This document shows, one piece after another, positions 24,921-36,366 of a DNA stretch of 64,000 nucleotides. Numbering within the stretch: position 1 is the stretch's first letter; every line of letters starts with the position of its first letter. Source of the stretch: Mercurialis annua (Eukaryota > Streptophyta > Magnoliopsida > Malpighiales > Euphorbiaceae); NCBI RefSeq assembly GCF_937616625.2, contig NC_065576.1, forward strand, positions 35,366,628 through 35,430,627. The letters are read 5' to 3'. The notes under the pieces are model-generated. The model was not told where the DNA came from and did no database searches. It saw only the letters and a list, made by a program, of their open reading frames with translations. The position numbers and the translations under genes are program-made.

Positions 24921-25160
24921 TTAACCATGTTGACTGCGACACTTATTAGCTTTTAAGCAACCGCGGTTATATTCGTTAGACGGAACGGGCGGACCCTCTC
25001 GGTGAGATTTGCAACCAGGTAACCAAATACCTTCCTTTGTTTTACATATATCAACCGGCGGAAGGTCGGGTTGTTTCACGGCTTCAGCGCAGTTGAGCAA
25101 TGTAGCCATGGCTATTAGAATCACACAGAACAAACATGCGCCTCTCTTTCCCATCATCAT
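24921..25160 (-). CDS. RALF-like small secreted cysteine-rich peptide, copy A
   Basis: A 79-residue single-exon ORF. Residues 1-27 form a signal peptide (hydrophobic core FCVILIAMATLL, likely cleavage after AEA). The mature part of about 52 residues has four cysteines at 39, 50, 68 and 74, with spacings 10, 17 and 5. It contains YNRGCLKANKCR near the C-terminus. The (Y)xRGC-x5-CR ending is the hallmark of RALF peptides, which are secreted signals that bind CrRLK1L receptor kinases and alter apoplastic pH and growth. The YISY motif and RRxL protease site of classic RALFs are absent, as in small atypical RALFs. Three Met codons stand in a row and the first is annotated. Copy A has Cys9 and Pro57 where B and C have Gly and Ser. 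A TATA box lies upstream. Assignment to RALF rests on the C-terminus; another cysteine-rich peptide family is possible. Confidence 0.7.
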   Translation of the reverse strand: MMMGKRGACLFCVILIAMATLLNCAEAVKQPDLPPVDICKTKEGIWLPGCKSHREGPPVPSNEYNRGCLKANKCRSQHG

Positions 25161-25205
25161 ATTGATTTCCTTGTTTGAGATGATTTACTAGGTATGTATT
25201 TTGGA

Positions 25206-25214
25206 TTTTATATA
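25206..25214 (-). promoter_or_regulatory. TATA box of copy A
   Basis: TATATAAAA on the minus strand, within GGCTATATAAAATCC, about 46 bp before the start codon. This implies a short 5' leader. The site and its surroundings are identical in copies B and C. Confidence 0.65.
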
Positions 25215-25219
25215 GCCTT

Positions 25220-25812
25220 TTTTTCAATACATAATTGTTATAGTTTTGCTATTTTTATTATCTTTTACTATTTCTTTCGGCTGTTTTATTATTAGTAATG
25301 ATAGTTGTGTATTATCTATGCGATCCATGCAAAAATTAGTTGAAAAATAAAACAAAAAGGTCAAACATGCACGTTCCTAAATTTTTTATTAGATCTTAAA
25401 TTGTAGTAAATAGGGATGTTAAATTTGATAGTTAAATTTGTTAATTTGTTAATCTGTTCGAGTTGGAATGGTTAACTTCAATAAATAAATAGCAACAATT
25501 CCATTGTTTTTCTTTTTGATGAACAATTCCATTTTTTTACAGCTTTCATGTTATCAAAATTCCTTTATTAATAAATTTGATAGTTTAATTTGTTAATTTG
25601 TTAATGTATTTGTGGGTCTATTTCGTATAGCTCTATGTCTTTTTTAGCTTTATGGTAATTTTTTTAGTTATAATCTGATTAGTTTATTAGAATTTAATGA
25701 CTAAAGCTAGAATTTTATTAAAATTAATAAAATTTATAATTAAAATAAAAAATCAAATTTTACCCCTATTTTTTTAATCATCCGGGGACGATTAATATAT
25801 TTGCAAGCTTAG
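25220..25812. other. Promoter-side flank of copy A
   Basis: Upstream region of the peptide gene (minus strand), near-identical to 30953-31844 in B apart from a MITE there. AT-rich with repeated TTTGATAGTT and TTGTTAATTTG words. No other gene. Confidence 0.5.
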
Positions 25813-25821
25813 AATATAATT

Positions 25822-26192
25822 GGGTTAATTTCATATAAAATCACCATCTTTATACGTTTTTTCATTTGAATCACGTCCTTTAAAAAGTGTCAAATAAAAT
25901 CACCACCTTTTATTTTTTTGCAAATCTATCACGAATGTGAAAATTCGGTGTATTTTTATTGACTCGACGACCGGAATCAACAAAAAAAGAGTAAGAGGAA
26001 TGTATTTTGTGTGTTGATAGGGTATTAGTTAGATTAAAACATTTATTTAGAAGGAAAAAAACATCAAATTTTACTTATCGATGATAGATTTACAAAAAAA
26101 TAAAAGGTGATGATTTTATTTGACATTTTTTAAAGAACGTGATTAAAATGAAAAAAACGTGTAAATGTGGTGATTTTATATGGAATTAACCC
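25822..26192. mobile_element. MULE-type MITE, 371 bp, copy in unit A
   Basis: Ends GGGTTAATTTCATATAAAATC and GATTTTATATGGAATTAACCC are inverted. It is flanked by the perfect 9-bp duplication AATATAATT (25813-25821 and 26193-26201). The orthologous insertion is in unit B at the same site, while unit C lacks it. Confidence 0.85.
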
Positions 26193-26201
26193 AATATAAT
26201 T

Positions 26202-27379
26202 TTATATTGAGTATTTGACATAATTTTTGAGAACTTATATTGAGGTAAAGCAAATTCACAAATTGCTTTTTATAAGCCAAATTTATTCGTTTAAAAGTAA
26301 AATTTATTTTCTGACACATCAAAAATTTCACACTTTAACATATATTGTCCAGTAGTCGTTACAAAACAAACAATCACTAATTGTTTTTGAAAAAATTAGG
26401 ATAAATTTTTCATTTTTAAAAATAATTTTATTTCCTACCTCAATAAGAAAAAGATAAAGAAAATATCTCACTTTTATATTGTCTTTATTTTTTTACTCTA
26501 ACACATATTTATATTATAATTATATTTAATATTTATTATTGTTTTACTCTAGTCATATTTTTTTTACTCTCAAATGACAATTAATGACAACTGTTATTTT
26601 TTTTTTCTATATCTCTCTTCTCTTTCTTCTTCTTCTTCTTCTCTTCTTCTCTGTTTAGTTTTTCTTTTCCATTTTTTTTCTTCTCTTTTTCTTCGCCGGT
26701 CCTTCATCAGTCGTCGTCACTCCGTTGTCACTCAACCGTCGCTTTCCCGTTCTTTTCATATTTGATTTTAGTTTTTTTTAAATTCGTGGTGATTAATACG
26801 ATTTATATTAACTTTCATATCTAAATAAATTACTCTTTACTTTTTTTCAATTTTAGATCTAAAAATCTGCATGAAAAAACGATTTAATGATGTAAAACAA
26901 TAATATAGTCTTTGACTCTTTCATTTTGATTGGTTTTCATCATTTAAATTTTTTAAAAATTCACAAAAAAATAAAATAAAAAAATTCACCAATAATCAAT
27001 AAATAAAATGACAATAATTAAAAATACTTAATTATTTTAGTCTAATCAATTTTTTGATTTACATGATTAAATTAATTTAAATAATCTAAGGATATAATTT
27101 ATTTTAGTTATTATAAAATAATACAAATATATAAATTAAATAATTTAGAAAAAAGAAAAAGAAAAAAAAAGTTTACTCAAAATTGGAGGGGATTAATTTT
27201 GGATGAGAAAAAAAATTAGAAGATTACTTGAATAAACAAATTTCGGCTAAACATGTTTATGTTTTAAAAAATAAAAATTAAGTTAAAGAATAAGATAGTG
27301 AATTTGGTTAAAGAATTTGGAAACTTAATTAAAAATTGATGAATAATTAATTGAAAATCTAGCAGAAAATAATTGTGGG
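26202..27379. other. Distal part of unit A, no gene
   Basis: AT-rich sequence with a C/T-rich microsatellite-like patch (about 26600-26700, TTCTTCTTCTTC). From 26900 it matches 43910-44396 at the end of unit B. The apparent ORF at 26574 is low-complexity. Confidence 0.5.
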
Positions 27380-27639
27380 AATTTTTAAGAGGAAATTACA
27401 TGTTATACCCCTTTTTCTTGGATCTTTGCAAAAACACTCTTTCAAAAGTTGCATTTGCAAGCGTGCGTACATTTTTAATTTCCATTTTCAAATATACTCT
27501 TTTTTCTTCATACACCTAAGTCATTCTTTCTTCTCTGTTGTTCATCTTCTTGCTTTCGTACATATATCAATTAACTTGGATTTTCTTCTTCTTTTCTTCT
27601 TTTATCATTTGATTTAGATTTCAGTTATAATTTCTACTA

Positions 27640-28260
27640 AAATCCGAACCGAGAGGGAACAGTTTCTCGCCGAGAAGGAATAGTTTGTCCCGGAGCCGGC
27701 GCTGGAGCTAGTGCAAGGACTCAGTGACATTGTGTCGCAAAAGGGTTGAACCGGAGGTGCACCCACTGAAACTTGATCTGCCATTTTTTTTCAACCTGTG
27801 GGTTCTCTGATCCACCTCTGGTGTAATCTCCGGTTGATATATCTAATTTTTCATTTCAATTCCTCCATTTAACTTTCAAAATCAAACAAATCTAAATAAA
27901 AAAAAAAAGCCTTCATCTATTTTCACATATAATATTTCCAGTATAGTTTCTAGTTCATCTACCTCTGACGACGGAGATGACGCCGTATTTGTTGTTTTTG
28001 CCGATTAGATTCTGCAATGACAATCTAATTGGGTTGCTGGCAAAAGCAGTAGGAGTTGATTTAAGTAATTGTTCACCTTCTACTGAGAGTGAAATCAATT
28101 GGAAAACTTCTTATATAACAGAAATCTCGAAAAAGAAAATGCTTGATTATATTGGATTTTCTAACTTTTCAGGTAGACTATTCGTTGGTTTCTCTTTTGT
28201 TGCTTATTGGTTGCTCTTTTGTTGCTGGTGGCTCTTTAATTGCTCGATAGTTGCTCTTTG
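27640..28260 (+). other. Other low-AT sequence inside the candidate Pack-MULE
   Basis: A patch at about 27650-27790 (CCGGAGCCGGCGCTGGAGC) and an open frame at 27977-28261 containing NDNLIGLLAKAVGVDLSN have exon-like composition. They may be further captured gene pieces or decayed parts of the same B-box gene. No family was recognised. Confidence 0.3.
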
Positions 28261-28365
28261 ATTGCTTTTTTGTTGCTCATTGTATTAGATATTTTTTACT
28301 CTATTTTATTGGTTGCTATTACCAATTAACATTATTTATTCATTTAAATGACAATTAATATAGCG

Positions 28366-28515
28366 ATGGAAGGATGCGAGTTATGCAATTTTTTGGCAAG
28401 AATCTATAGTAAGTCAGACGACGTGAGTCTGTGCTGGAGGTGTGATTTGAAAATTCATGGAGCCATTTTTCTGGTGGAGAGACACATTCGTAAGACTCTT
28501 GGTGTGACTTGTTAA
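28366..28515 (+). pseudogene. B-box zinc finger fragment
   Basis: An ORF of 49 codons starting MEGCELCNFLARIY, followed by DDVSLCWRCDLKIHGAIF and LVERHIRKTL. This is a nearly complete plant B-box zinc-binding domain: a CELC pair, then CWRC, then His residues in KIH and ERH. Genuine B-box proteins continue with a second box or a long C-terminal region. Here a stop follows at GVTC, so it is a truncated copy, probably captured by the surrounding element. B-box proteins are transcription cofactors in light and flowering pathways. Whether this fragment is expressed is unknown. Confidence 0.65.
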
Positions 28516-30204
28516 GTAATGAAATGGCACGTGGACACGGAAGCTTATCCGTTTGAAATCTTCTACAAGTACAACTTTTTTTCCAAATCTATTGCGAATA
28601 TCAGATTATGTTCATAAACTGTACTTAGATGATCAGTTGATTCTGATACCTGCAATTGGAGATCAATCACAATTAAAATTAAAATTTACAAAAGATCTAC
28701 CCAAGAGCTACTGCTAAGCTACTAATTAGCTACACTATTTTTTCAATTATATTTACAAGCGATGATATAGTGTTTAATCTCAAGTTTAAAGACTTTATAC
28801 ATTGACATAGAGGTCGGAATTGATGACTATCGCATATATTATTAATTAATTCATAGTCAAAAAAATGAAAAAAACAGTAAAAGAAAAAGAAAAGAAGAAA
28901 CGACAACAATTAAAATAGTAAAAAAAAGGAGTTAACGGAAGGCTTGCCTTCACAAATCTGCCAAGATCAATTAAAACAGTAAATAAATCAATTTAATCGA
29001 AACCCAATTAGATTCACGAGGTAGTCAAGCCGACAATCTTGATGTTCAAATTCGATTTTTCAATTGACTTGAGTTGCTTGAACTCAAAGTCGACGTGGAA
29101 CATTTTTCGAGTCAATTCAGATTAGCTAGCGAGGTAAGTCGATTTGATTACACCCCTATAGCAGAATAATTAATAGAAACCTAGTTAACAAACAATTTTG
29201 CAAGTCACTCACTAATTAAGGCTTCAAACAATTAGTTAACACAGAGAAAAAAGAAATATATTATTTCTCCATATAAAAAAAATATAAAAAATGATAATTG
29301 AGTAACCTGAGAGAGATGGCCTTTGAAGATTAGGCGACAGATGGTATGGGCAATGAATTTAAAAGCTGTGAAGAGAGTAGAAGAATAATATAGGAGTTAA
29401 CAGTTTTGAGCTGCTAATAAAGAAAAGCGTGAGTTTGGAAATTAAAAACTAAAAAAAGCGTAATTTTGCTAGCTTTTTAATAACAGAGTGTTTTTACAAA
29501 ACCCTAGCCCAATTCAAGCATTTGTGGACAAAGCCCAATTTTTAATCGGCTGGCATCAGTCCGGGCTTATTTAATTTGCAAAGCCTAATCCAGGAGTCAT
29601 GGGCTTTTGTGTTGGCATTAGGCCCTTTAGGCCCTTTAGTAATTTGTTGGTATCAATCTCATTAACAGCAACTATTTTTGCTGCTAATATAGATAAAATT
29701 GTTACGATAATGACAGACCAAATTGTGGCATGTTGCTGCAAATAAAATATTATCTTAAATATTTGATAATAAAATTTGCTATAAAATGCTGCTGGCAACT
29801 TTCAAAATTATTGATGTAAAATATCTTTTAGCAGCAAAAACAAAATTAGTTGCAAGATTGTTGTTAAAAAATACAATATTTCTTGTAGTGAACGAAAACA
29901 ATTTAAACAAAATACAAATAAGAGACAATAATTTATTAAGAGCTCAAACAATTTGTATAAAACATAAATAAGAGACGTTTAATTGTTTAAGTTAATTTTT
30001 CTTTAAAAGAAATATTAGATTTTTTATTAAAAGTGATTTATAAGTACAACTTGTGACAAATCGATAAATTATATGCGTTCAAGAAATAATATAAATCAAA
30101 TTTATTTTATTATAATTTAATATTTTTTGAAATATGTTAAAATTAAATTATTAAAACTTTTATGTGGTTAACTTTATTTCTGTTACTTGCCCTTTTCTTT
30201 TCTC

Positions 30205-30330
30205 TAGAAGGGACTACTTCTTTCTTAGACGAAACAATCTTCTATTATTGACGAGAGTGCTAAAAAGAGGTGCGCCAGAACGAGTCCTCTCTTGCGGGAG
30301 GGATAGGCGGAGGAGGTCTTTCGACTACTA
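30205..30330. other. Conserved block downstream of RALF-like gene, copy B
   Basis: Equivalent of 24470-24605, with only a few substitutions (for example GCGCCAGAACGAG in place of GCACCAGAACAAG). Confidence 0.45.
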
Positions 30331-30653
30331 AAAGATTAAATTTTATTTTTTAATATTGAATCTCGTCCAATAATGATAAAAAAAATTAAAAAAGATGGGA
30401 TCATTTAATTGTTATCATAATAAAAAAGTAAAAAAACGATAGAATAAATGGCAAGATCCAAAATATAGAATAAAATTAGACCATTTTTATAATATCAATT
30501 TAATCAATTGTGTCAAAATAATTTGATTTTGTCACAATGTTAAATTAAAAATGGATTTAATATAAATATATTGAGATTGGAACACGATTTGGAAGTCACA
30601 TAAGAAGTAAATACATAAAATTTCTTATGAAAGAGAGCACCGTGCATCAATAT

Positions 30654-30893
30654 TTAACCATGTTGACTGCGACACTTATTAACTTTTAAGCAACCGCGGT
30701 TATATTCGTTAGACGGAACGGACGGACCCTCTCGGTGAGATTTGCAACCAGGTAACCAAATACCTTCCTTTGTTTTACATATATCAACCGGCGGAAGGTC
30801 GGGTTGTTTCACGGCTTCAGCGCAGTTGAGCAATGTAGCCATGGCTATTAGAATCACACAGAACAAACCTGCGCCTCTCTTTCCCATCATCAT
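30654..30893 (-). CDS. RALF-like small secreted cysteine-rich peptide, copy B
   Basis: 79 residues, identical to copy C except Val71 for Ala. It differs from copy A at three residues: Gly9 for Cys, Ser57 for Pro and Val71 for Ala. All four mature cysteines (39, 50, 68, 74), the YNRGC motif and the signal peptide are intact. The start and the TATA box at 30939-30947 are conserved. The near-absence of disabling changes in an area full of decayed transposons suggests the gene is functional or very recently duplicated. The mature peptide is expected in the cell wall space. Confidence 0.7.
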   Translation of the reverse strand: MMMGKRGAGLFCVILIAMATLLNCAEAVKQPDLPPVDICKTKEGIWLPGCKSHREGPSVPSNEYNRGCLKVNKCRSQHG

Positions 30894-30938
30894 ATTGATT
30901 TCCTTGTTTGAGATGATTTACTAGGTATGTATTTTGGA

Positions 30939-30947
30939 TTTTATATA
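30939..30947 (-). promoter_or_regulatory. TATA box of copy B
   Basis: TATATAAAA on the minus strand, same position relative to the start codon as in copies A and C. Confidence 0.65.
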
Positions 30948-31425
30948 GCCTTTTTTTCAATACATAATTGTTATAGTTTTGCTATTTTTATTATCTTTTA
31001 CTATTTCTTTCGGTTGTTTTATTATTAGTAATGATAGTTGTGTATTATCTATGCGATCCTTGCAAAAATTAGTTGAAAAATAAAACAAAAAGGTCAAACA
31101 TGCACGTTCCTAAATTTTTTATTAGACCTTAAATTGTAGTAAATAGGGATGTTAAATTTGATAGTTAAATTTGTTAATTTGTTAATCTGTTCGAGTTGGA
31201 ATGGTTAACTTCAATAAATAAATAGCAACAATTCCATTGTTTTTCTTTTTGATGAACAATTCCATTTTTTTACAGCTTTCATGTTATCAAAATTCCTTTA
31301 TTAATAAATTTGATAGTTTAATTTGTTAATTTGTTAATGTGTTTGTGGGTCTATTTCGTATAGCTCTATGTCTTTTTTAGCTTTATGGTAATTTTTTTAG
31401 TTATAATCTGATTAGTTTATTAGAA

Positions 31426-31715
31426 GGGTTAATTGCAAATTAATACACGAACTTTATCCTAATTTGCAATTACAACACGAACTTTGAAACTTGGCAATTT
31501 AATACACCATTTTTCATTTTTTTGGTAAATTTGTACACCGCCCAATCATACAACAACACGTGGTTGTATATGACAATATCCACGTTAGTGTTTTTCCAGT
31601 TCGGTGTATCAATTCGCCAAAAAATAAAAATCGGTGTACCAATTTGCCAAGTTTTAAAGTTCGTGTTGTAATTGCAAATTGGAGTAAAGTTTGTTTATTA
31701 AATTGCAATTAACCC
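31426..31715. mobile_element. MULE-type fold-back MITE, 290 bp, only in unit B
   Basis: Termini GGGTTAATTGCAAATTAAT and AAATTGCAATTAACCC are inverted. It is flanked by the perfect 9-bp duplication TTATTAGAA (31417-31425 and 31716-31724). Units A (near 25685) and C (near 46170) both show the empty site GTTTATTAGAATTTAATG. The arms share CACGAACTTTATCCTAATTTG-type words with the decayed copy at 3919. Inserted in the promoter-side flank of gene copy B, about 530 bp before the start codon. Confidence 0.9.
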
Positions 31716-31853
31716 TTATTAGAATTTAATGACTAAAGCTAGAATTTTATTAAAATTAATAAAATTTATAATTAAAATAAAAAATCAAATTTTACCCCTA
31801 TTTTTTTAATCATCTGGGGACGATTAATATATTTGCAAGCTTAGAATATAATT

Positions 31854-32223
31854 AGGTTAATTTTATATAAAATCACCATCTTTATACGTTTTTTCATTTT
31901 AATCACGTCCTTAAAAAGTATCAAATAAAATCACCACCTTTTATTTTTTTGCAATTCTATCACGAATGTGAAAATTCGCTGTATTTTTATTGACTCGACG
32001 ACCGGAATCAATAAGAAAAGAGTAAGAGGAATGTATTTTGTGTGTTGATAGGGTATTAGTTAGATTAAAACATTTATTTAGAAGGAAAAAACATCAAATT
32101 TTACTTATCGATGATAGATTTACAAAAAAAATAAAAGGTGATGATTTTATTTGACATTTTTTAAAGGACGTGATTAAAATGAAAAAAACGTGTAAATGTG
32201 GTGATTTTATATGGAATTAACCC
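31854..32223. mobile_element. MULE-type MITE, 370 bp, copy in unit B
   Basis: Same insertion as 25822-26192 in unit A, with the same AATATAATT duplications (31845-31853 and 32224-32232). It therefore inserted before A and B separated. Confidence 0.85.
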
Positions 32224-33307
32224 AATATAATTTTATATTGAGTATTTGACATAATTTTTGAGAACTTATATTGAGGTAAAGCAAATTCATAAATTGCTTT
32301 TTATAAGCCAAGTTTATTCGTTTAAAAGTAAAATTTATTTTCTCACACATCAAAAATTTCACACTTTAACATATATTGTCCAGTAGTCGTTACAAAACCA
32401 ACAATCACTAATTGTTTTTGAAAAAATTAGGATAAATTTTTCATTTTTAAAAATAATTTGATTTCCTACCTCAATAAGAAAAAGATAAAGAAAATACCTC
32501 ACTTTTATATTATTTTTATTTTTTTACTCTAACACATATTTATATTATAATTATATTTAATATTTATTATTGTTTTACTCTAGTCATATTTTTTTTACTC
32601 TCAAGTGACAACTAATGACAACTGTTATTTTTTTTCTATCTCTTTTCTCTCTTCTCTTTCTTCTTTTTCTTCTTCTCTTCTTCTCTGTTTAGTTTTTCTT
32701 CGCCATTTTTTTTTCCTCTTTTTCTTCGCCGGTTCTTCATCAGTCGTCGTCACTCCGTTGTCACTCAACTGTCGCTTCCCCGTTCTTTTCATATTTGATT
32801 TTAGTTTTTTTTAAATTCGTAATGATTAATACGATTTATATTAACTTTCATATCTAAATAAATTACTCTTTACTTTTTTTCAATTTTAGATCTAAAAATC
32901 TGCATGAAAAAATGATTTTCTGCATAAAAAACGATTTTCTGCACAAAAAACAGCATCTGATTATCATATGAGTATCACTGCATTATCATAATATTATCAT
33001 AACAATGCAGAAAAAAATGATTTTTTTAAAAGACAACGTCTGATTATCATATGTAGGGGTGAGCAAAAACCGAACCAAACCGGAAAACCGAACCGAACCG
33101 AACCGAAATTCAGTGTGGTTCTCGGTTATTTGGTCATTTCGGATTGGTTTGGTTTTAAAAGAGGGGAAGTTTGGATTTCGGTTAATGATTTGGTTTGAGG
33201 GATTCAGGAACCGAACCGACCGAATAACCGATCCAACCGAATTTCCCTAAACTACGTCGTTTTACTTCCCCCCTATTCTCCCCTAAACGACAGCGCATGG
33301 GTCAGCA

Positions 33308-33316
33308 TATATAAAC
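33308..33316 (+). promoter_or_regulatory. TATA box of the hAT transposase gene
   Basis: TATATAAAC within CAGCATATATAAACTACC, about 250 bp inside the element. It is followed by a C/T-rich leader typical of plant 5' untranslated regions. The start codon is about 1.4 kb further on, directly after an acceptor (CACACAG|ATG), so at least one leader intron is likely. Confidence 0.5.
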
Positions 33317-34878
33317 TACCCTTAAAAATTTTCTAACCCTAATACTCTCTGATTCCCTCATTTGCTGCGCAGCCCTCTCTCTCACTCAAACTCGCTCTCT
33401 CTCTCTCTAAAACTCTCTCAAGTTCCCCTGAAAACCCTAACCCTAAATCTCAAATTCACTCTTATTCTCTCAGTTTCTCACCGATTGAAACTTAGGTCTT
33501 GCACAATACAATCTTCGTTTAGTCTTAATCTATATTCATCAACTATTTTGTGCTTTGAATCGAAGGAAATGAAGGATTTGAACTTTCGATTCGATTGAAA
33601 AAAGAGATTAATCTGATAATCTCTTAAAGTCTCAGTATCTCACTGAGTTTATCAATGATTATGTGAGTATATCTTCGATTATCCTCTGTTTTAGAGGTTT
33701 AATTTTAATTTTTAATTTTTAGGGTTTTGATTTCTGCCCTATTTGATAATCGTTTTTTCCTTTTTCATGTTCAAAACGTGGGATTTATCGATTATCAGGT
33801 AAATAATACATATCCCTTTTTCATTTTATTCTTGTTCTTACTGTTTGTTATGATTTCTTCATTATACTGTAACTGATTGATGTATTTCTTTCTTCCATTC
33901 CATGTCCTAAACTGGGGATTTCTGGAAACTCTGTCGGCTTTCGGCTTTGGCTTTGATTTTAGAAGAACAGGTAATTACATTTTAGAGTTTTAATTTTTAA
34001 TTTTGTTACGTTTTATGTTCTTACTATGTGGATGTAAACTGATAAATTGTTTCTGTTGTTTTGTCTTCATGGCATGTTTCTGAACAATTTAAAAGATTCA
34101 CTCACTTAGTGAATGAGTGAATCTTTTGTGGTGGAAGCCCCTGGAGTCTGGACCCTTGAATCACTCACTAAGTGAATGAGTGATCCAATCTGAGACTGAG
34201 ACTTAACTGATCCAAAATCTATAACCTAATTTGCTTACCTGCTGTTTGGTTTTCATCTACGGGTATGTTCTTCATTTGTTCTTTTTATTAAAGGAAAATT
34301 GGTTGGTTTGGTTTGTATATGCATGTTGGATTGGTTATTATGGATTGATTTGGTGGAATGTTTTGTAATCTGAATTTGAAAATGTTGGTTTGTATGCTTG
34401 GTTTGGAAGCTTTTTATGCATTTTGTTGCCTGTTTCTTGATGCCTATCTTTGGATGAAATGGCAATCTTTGGTGCTATGTGTCACTGTAAATGATTATTT
34501 GATGAATCAAAGGGTAAAAACCTAAAACTTTAAAGTGGTTTGGAAGCTATTTAGCATGTTGTTGCATGTTTCTTGATGCCTCTGCATAGATTAAATGTCA
34601 ATGTATGGTTAGGTGCCTCACTGTAAATGATTATTTGATGAATCAAATGCTAAAAACTTAAAACTTTAAAGTGGTTTGGAAGCTATTTGTTTGCACTCTA
34701 ATTGTGTAACTGATTTATTGATTAAATGTCATTCTTTGCTCACACAGATGTCGAACCTTGACCAACAGCAAGTTGCTGGTGTTGGTGTTGAGGGGGTTGT
34801 TGGCTCAAATCCTGAGTTACCCCCTTCAACTCAGCAGCAGCAACCTGTTGCTGCTGGTGAGGGCTCATCTGAGCCTTC

Positions 34879-36366
34879 TGATAGGAGTAAAATACTCCTA
34901 TATTACGAGTCACTTTTGCATTGCTTTGTATACTTTTATCGCATGTTTCGAGTGATTATATCGCTTATTACGTGTGTTAGTGTTTCAGGATAAACGAAGC
35001 ATATGTGAAGGGTTTTTGAGTCCAAAAGAGCAAAGAATCGATGATATGTGGAAGTCGAGAGATGGATTGAAGCAAAGAGCGAAGTGAAGATCAAAAGAAT
35101 TCTTCCTCTGCATGGTCTCGATCGAGAAGCACAATTACTTCTTGCTTCTCGATCGAGAAGAAGAGAAAAAATCGGCAGAGTTTTTGGACTTCAAGCTTCT
35201 CGATCGAGAAGCTGACTTTAATGAAGCTTCTCGATCGAGAAGGGCCAGAATTCAGCATTTCAAATCAGTTTTGGGTCTTGTGCTCTCTTGGCCCACTTCC
35301 ACTTTTGGACAAACAAGCTTGTAATAGGATGTTTTTTATTTCCTTTTTGGGCTTTACTATATTAGGACACCTTATGTCACATTTTAGGTTAAGCCTCTTT
35401 TGTAGCAACAATTATTACCCTAGCAATTATTCTCTTTTACTTTCTTGTTGTGTTCTTGGAGATTCCTCCATTGTTAAGGATATCAAGCTTTTATTTCCAG
35501 ATTTTGGATTTTGAATTCATCTTTAATATAAGCTTAGTTATTGAATCTTCATTATCTTGTTCATGCTTTATTGTTCTTCATTGTTATTTGAGGTAAGCTT
35601 TCTCACTTTTATTATGTTGATTTACTATTGCTTAGTTGTTGTTTTTACTTTAATCATGAGTAGCTAAACTCCTAGTCTAGGGGTTGTTTATGATTGCTAT
35701 ATATGATTGCTAGATGATTGGTTAGGGTTGTATGGGTTAGGGTTTTGTTGTGTTTAATGATCTTAATGCTTGGATTAAGTTAGCTCCTTAATTGATGATT
35801 TGTGTTTGATTAGTGAGGACGAGAGTTAAGCTAATTGAATAGACCTCGTTAAGCATAAGCTTAAGACCTAAATGCGCGAGAATGATTTAGGGATTTAGCG
35901 GTTGTTTGAGTTTGCGGATTAATCGGATTGATTGTTGTAGTCGACATCCAATTGTGTGAGAGTGATTTGGATTTCGACTCATTAATCAATTGTCGGTTCG
36001 TCAATTTCCGGCTCGAGAGAGCGGATTTAGATACCTTAGAATAGCTCGACCCGAACCAACATCCATATACCCGACCTATTACCTAGGAATCTCGATGGCA
36101 TGATTAGCAACCCTTAGGCGCTTTTAATTATTGTTTTTAATCCTTTAATCAATTAGTCGTTTAATTCTTAATTGCTTCTTAGTCTAATCAGTGATTGTTT
36201 AATTTTAGTTCCGCTGTTATTAATCAAAAATCCAACTACTCTTTGCTTTCCGAATTGAAAATCAAAGTCAATTTCATTCACTTTAAACCCCTTGTCTCCG
36301 TGGGATCGACATCCGACTTCCGGATTACTACGAGTTGGCATTATTGCGTGAGCATTTTCGCCAACA
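34879..36366 (+). mobile_element. Solo LTR, 1488 bp, in the hAT transposase exon
   Basis: Runs TGATAGGAGTAAAATACTCC to TTTTCGCCAACA, flanked by perfect duplications CCTTC (34874-34878 and 36367-36371). Removing it with one duplication restores the transposase frame. The 3' part contains CCGTGGGATCGACATCCGAC, a signature seen near the 3' end of plant gypsy (Athila-type) LTRs. It contains four palindromes of the type CTTCTCGATCGAGAAG. Confidence 0.85.
35116..35242. repeat. Cluster of CTTCTCGATCGAGAAG palindromes in the solo LTR
   Basis: Four perfect palindromes in 127 bp: a 12-bp core at 35116-35127, 16 bp at 35145-35160, 20 bp at 35194-35213 (AGCTTCTCGATCGAGAAGCT) and 16 bp at 35227-35242. 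Two intervening spacers also begin with CTT or end with AAG. Confidence 0.9.

Larger units (their letters stand above)
21515..27379. repeat. Tandem unit A of the RALF-like gene array
   Basis: First of three homologous units. From about 24205 onward it aligns base by base with unit B (29920 onward) and unit C (44790 onward), apart from bounded insertions. It ends at GCAGAAAATAATTGTGGGA, the same sequence that ends unit B at 44396. It carries one peptide gene on the minus strand. High similarity over non-coding DNA points to fairly recent duplication. Confidence 0.8.
27389..29536. mobile_element. Candidate Pack-MULE carrying a B-box gene fragment, at the A/B junction
   Basis: The 2148-bp segment between units A and B is flanked by AATTTTTAA on both sides (27380-27388 and 29537-29545). 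The equivalent B/C junction at 44391-44407 reads straight through (GTGGGAGCTTTTAATCGG), so it is the empty site. The left end GAGGAAATTACATG matches other MULE ends here. Inverted arms are weak but include TTTGCAAAAACACTCT near the left end against AGTGTTTTTACAAAA near 29488. It contains a B-box fragment. Element class is inferred from the 9-bp duplication and captured gene. Confidence 0.6.

Noticed and set aside
25009..25191. Plus-strand ORF opposite RALF-like copy A (also at 30742 and 45601)
   Set aside because: Shadow of the minus-strand gene. The signal peptide, cysteine pattern and TATA box all support the minus strand.
29571..29798. Minus-strand ORF of 75 codons repeated at 44430-44657
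   Set aside because: It is conserved only because units B and C are duplicated, it overlaps the CACTA remnant, and no domain is visible.
33362..33598. Ser/Leu-rich ORF near the hAT promoter
   Set aside because: It falls in the C/T-rich leader directly after the TATA box and has no motif; more likely 5' untranslated.
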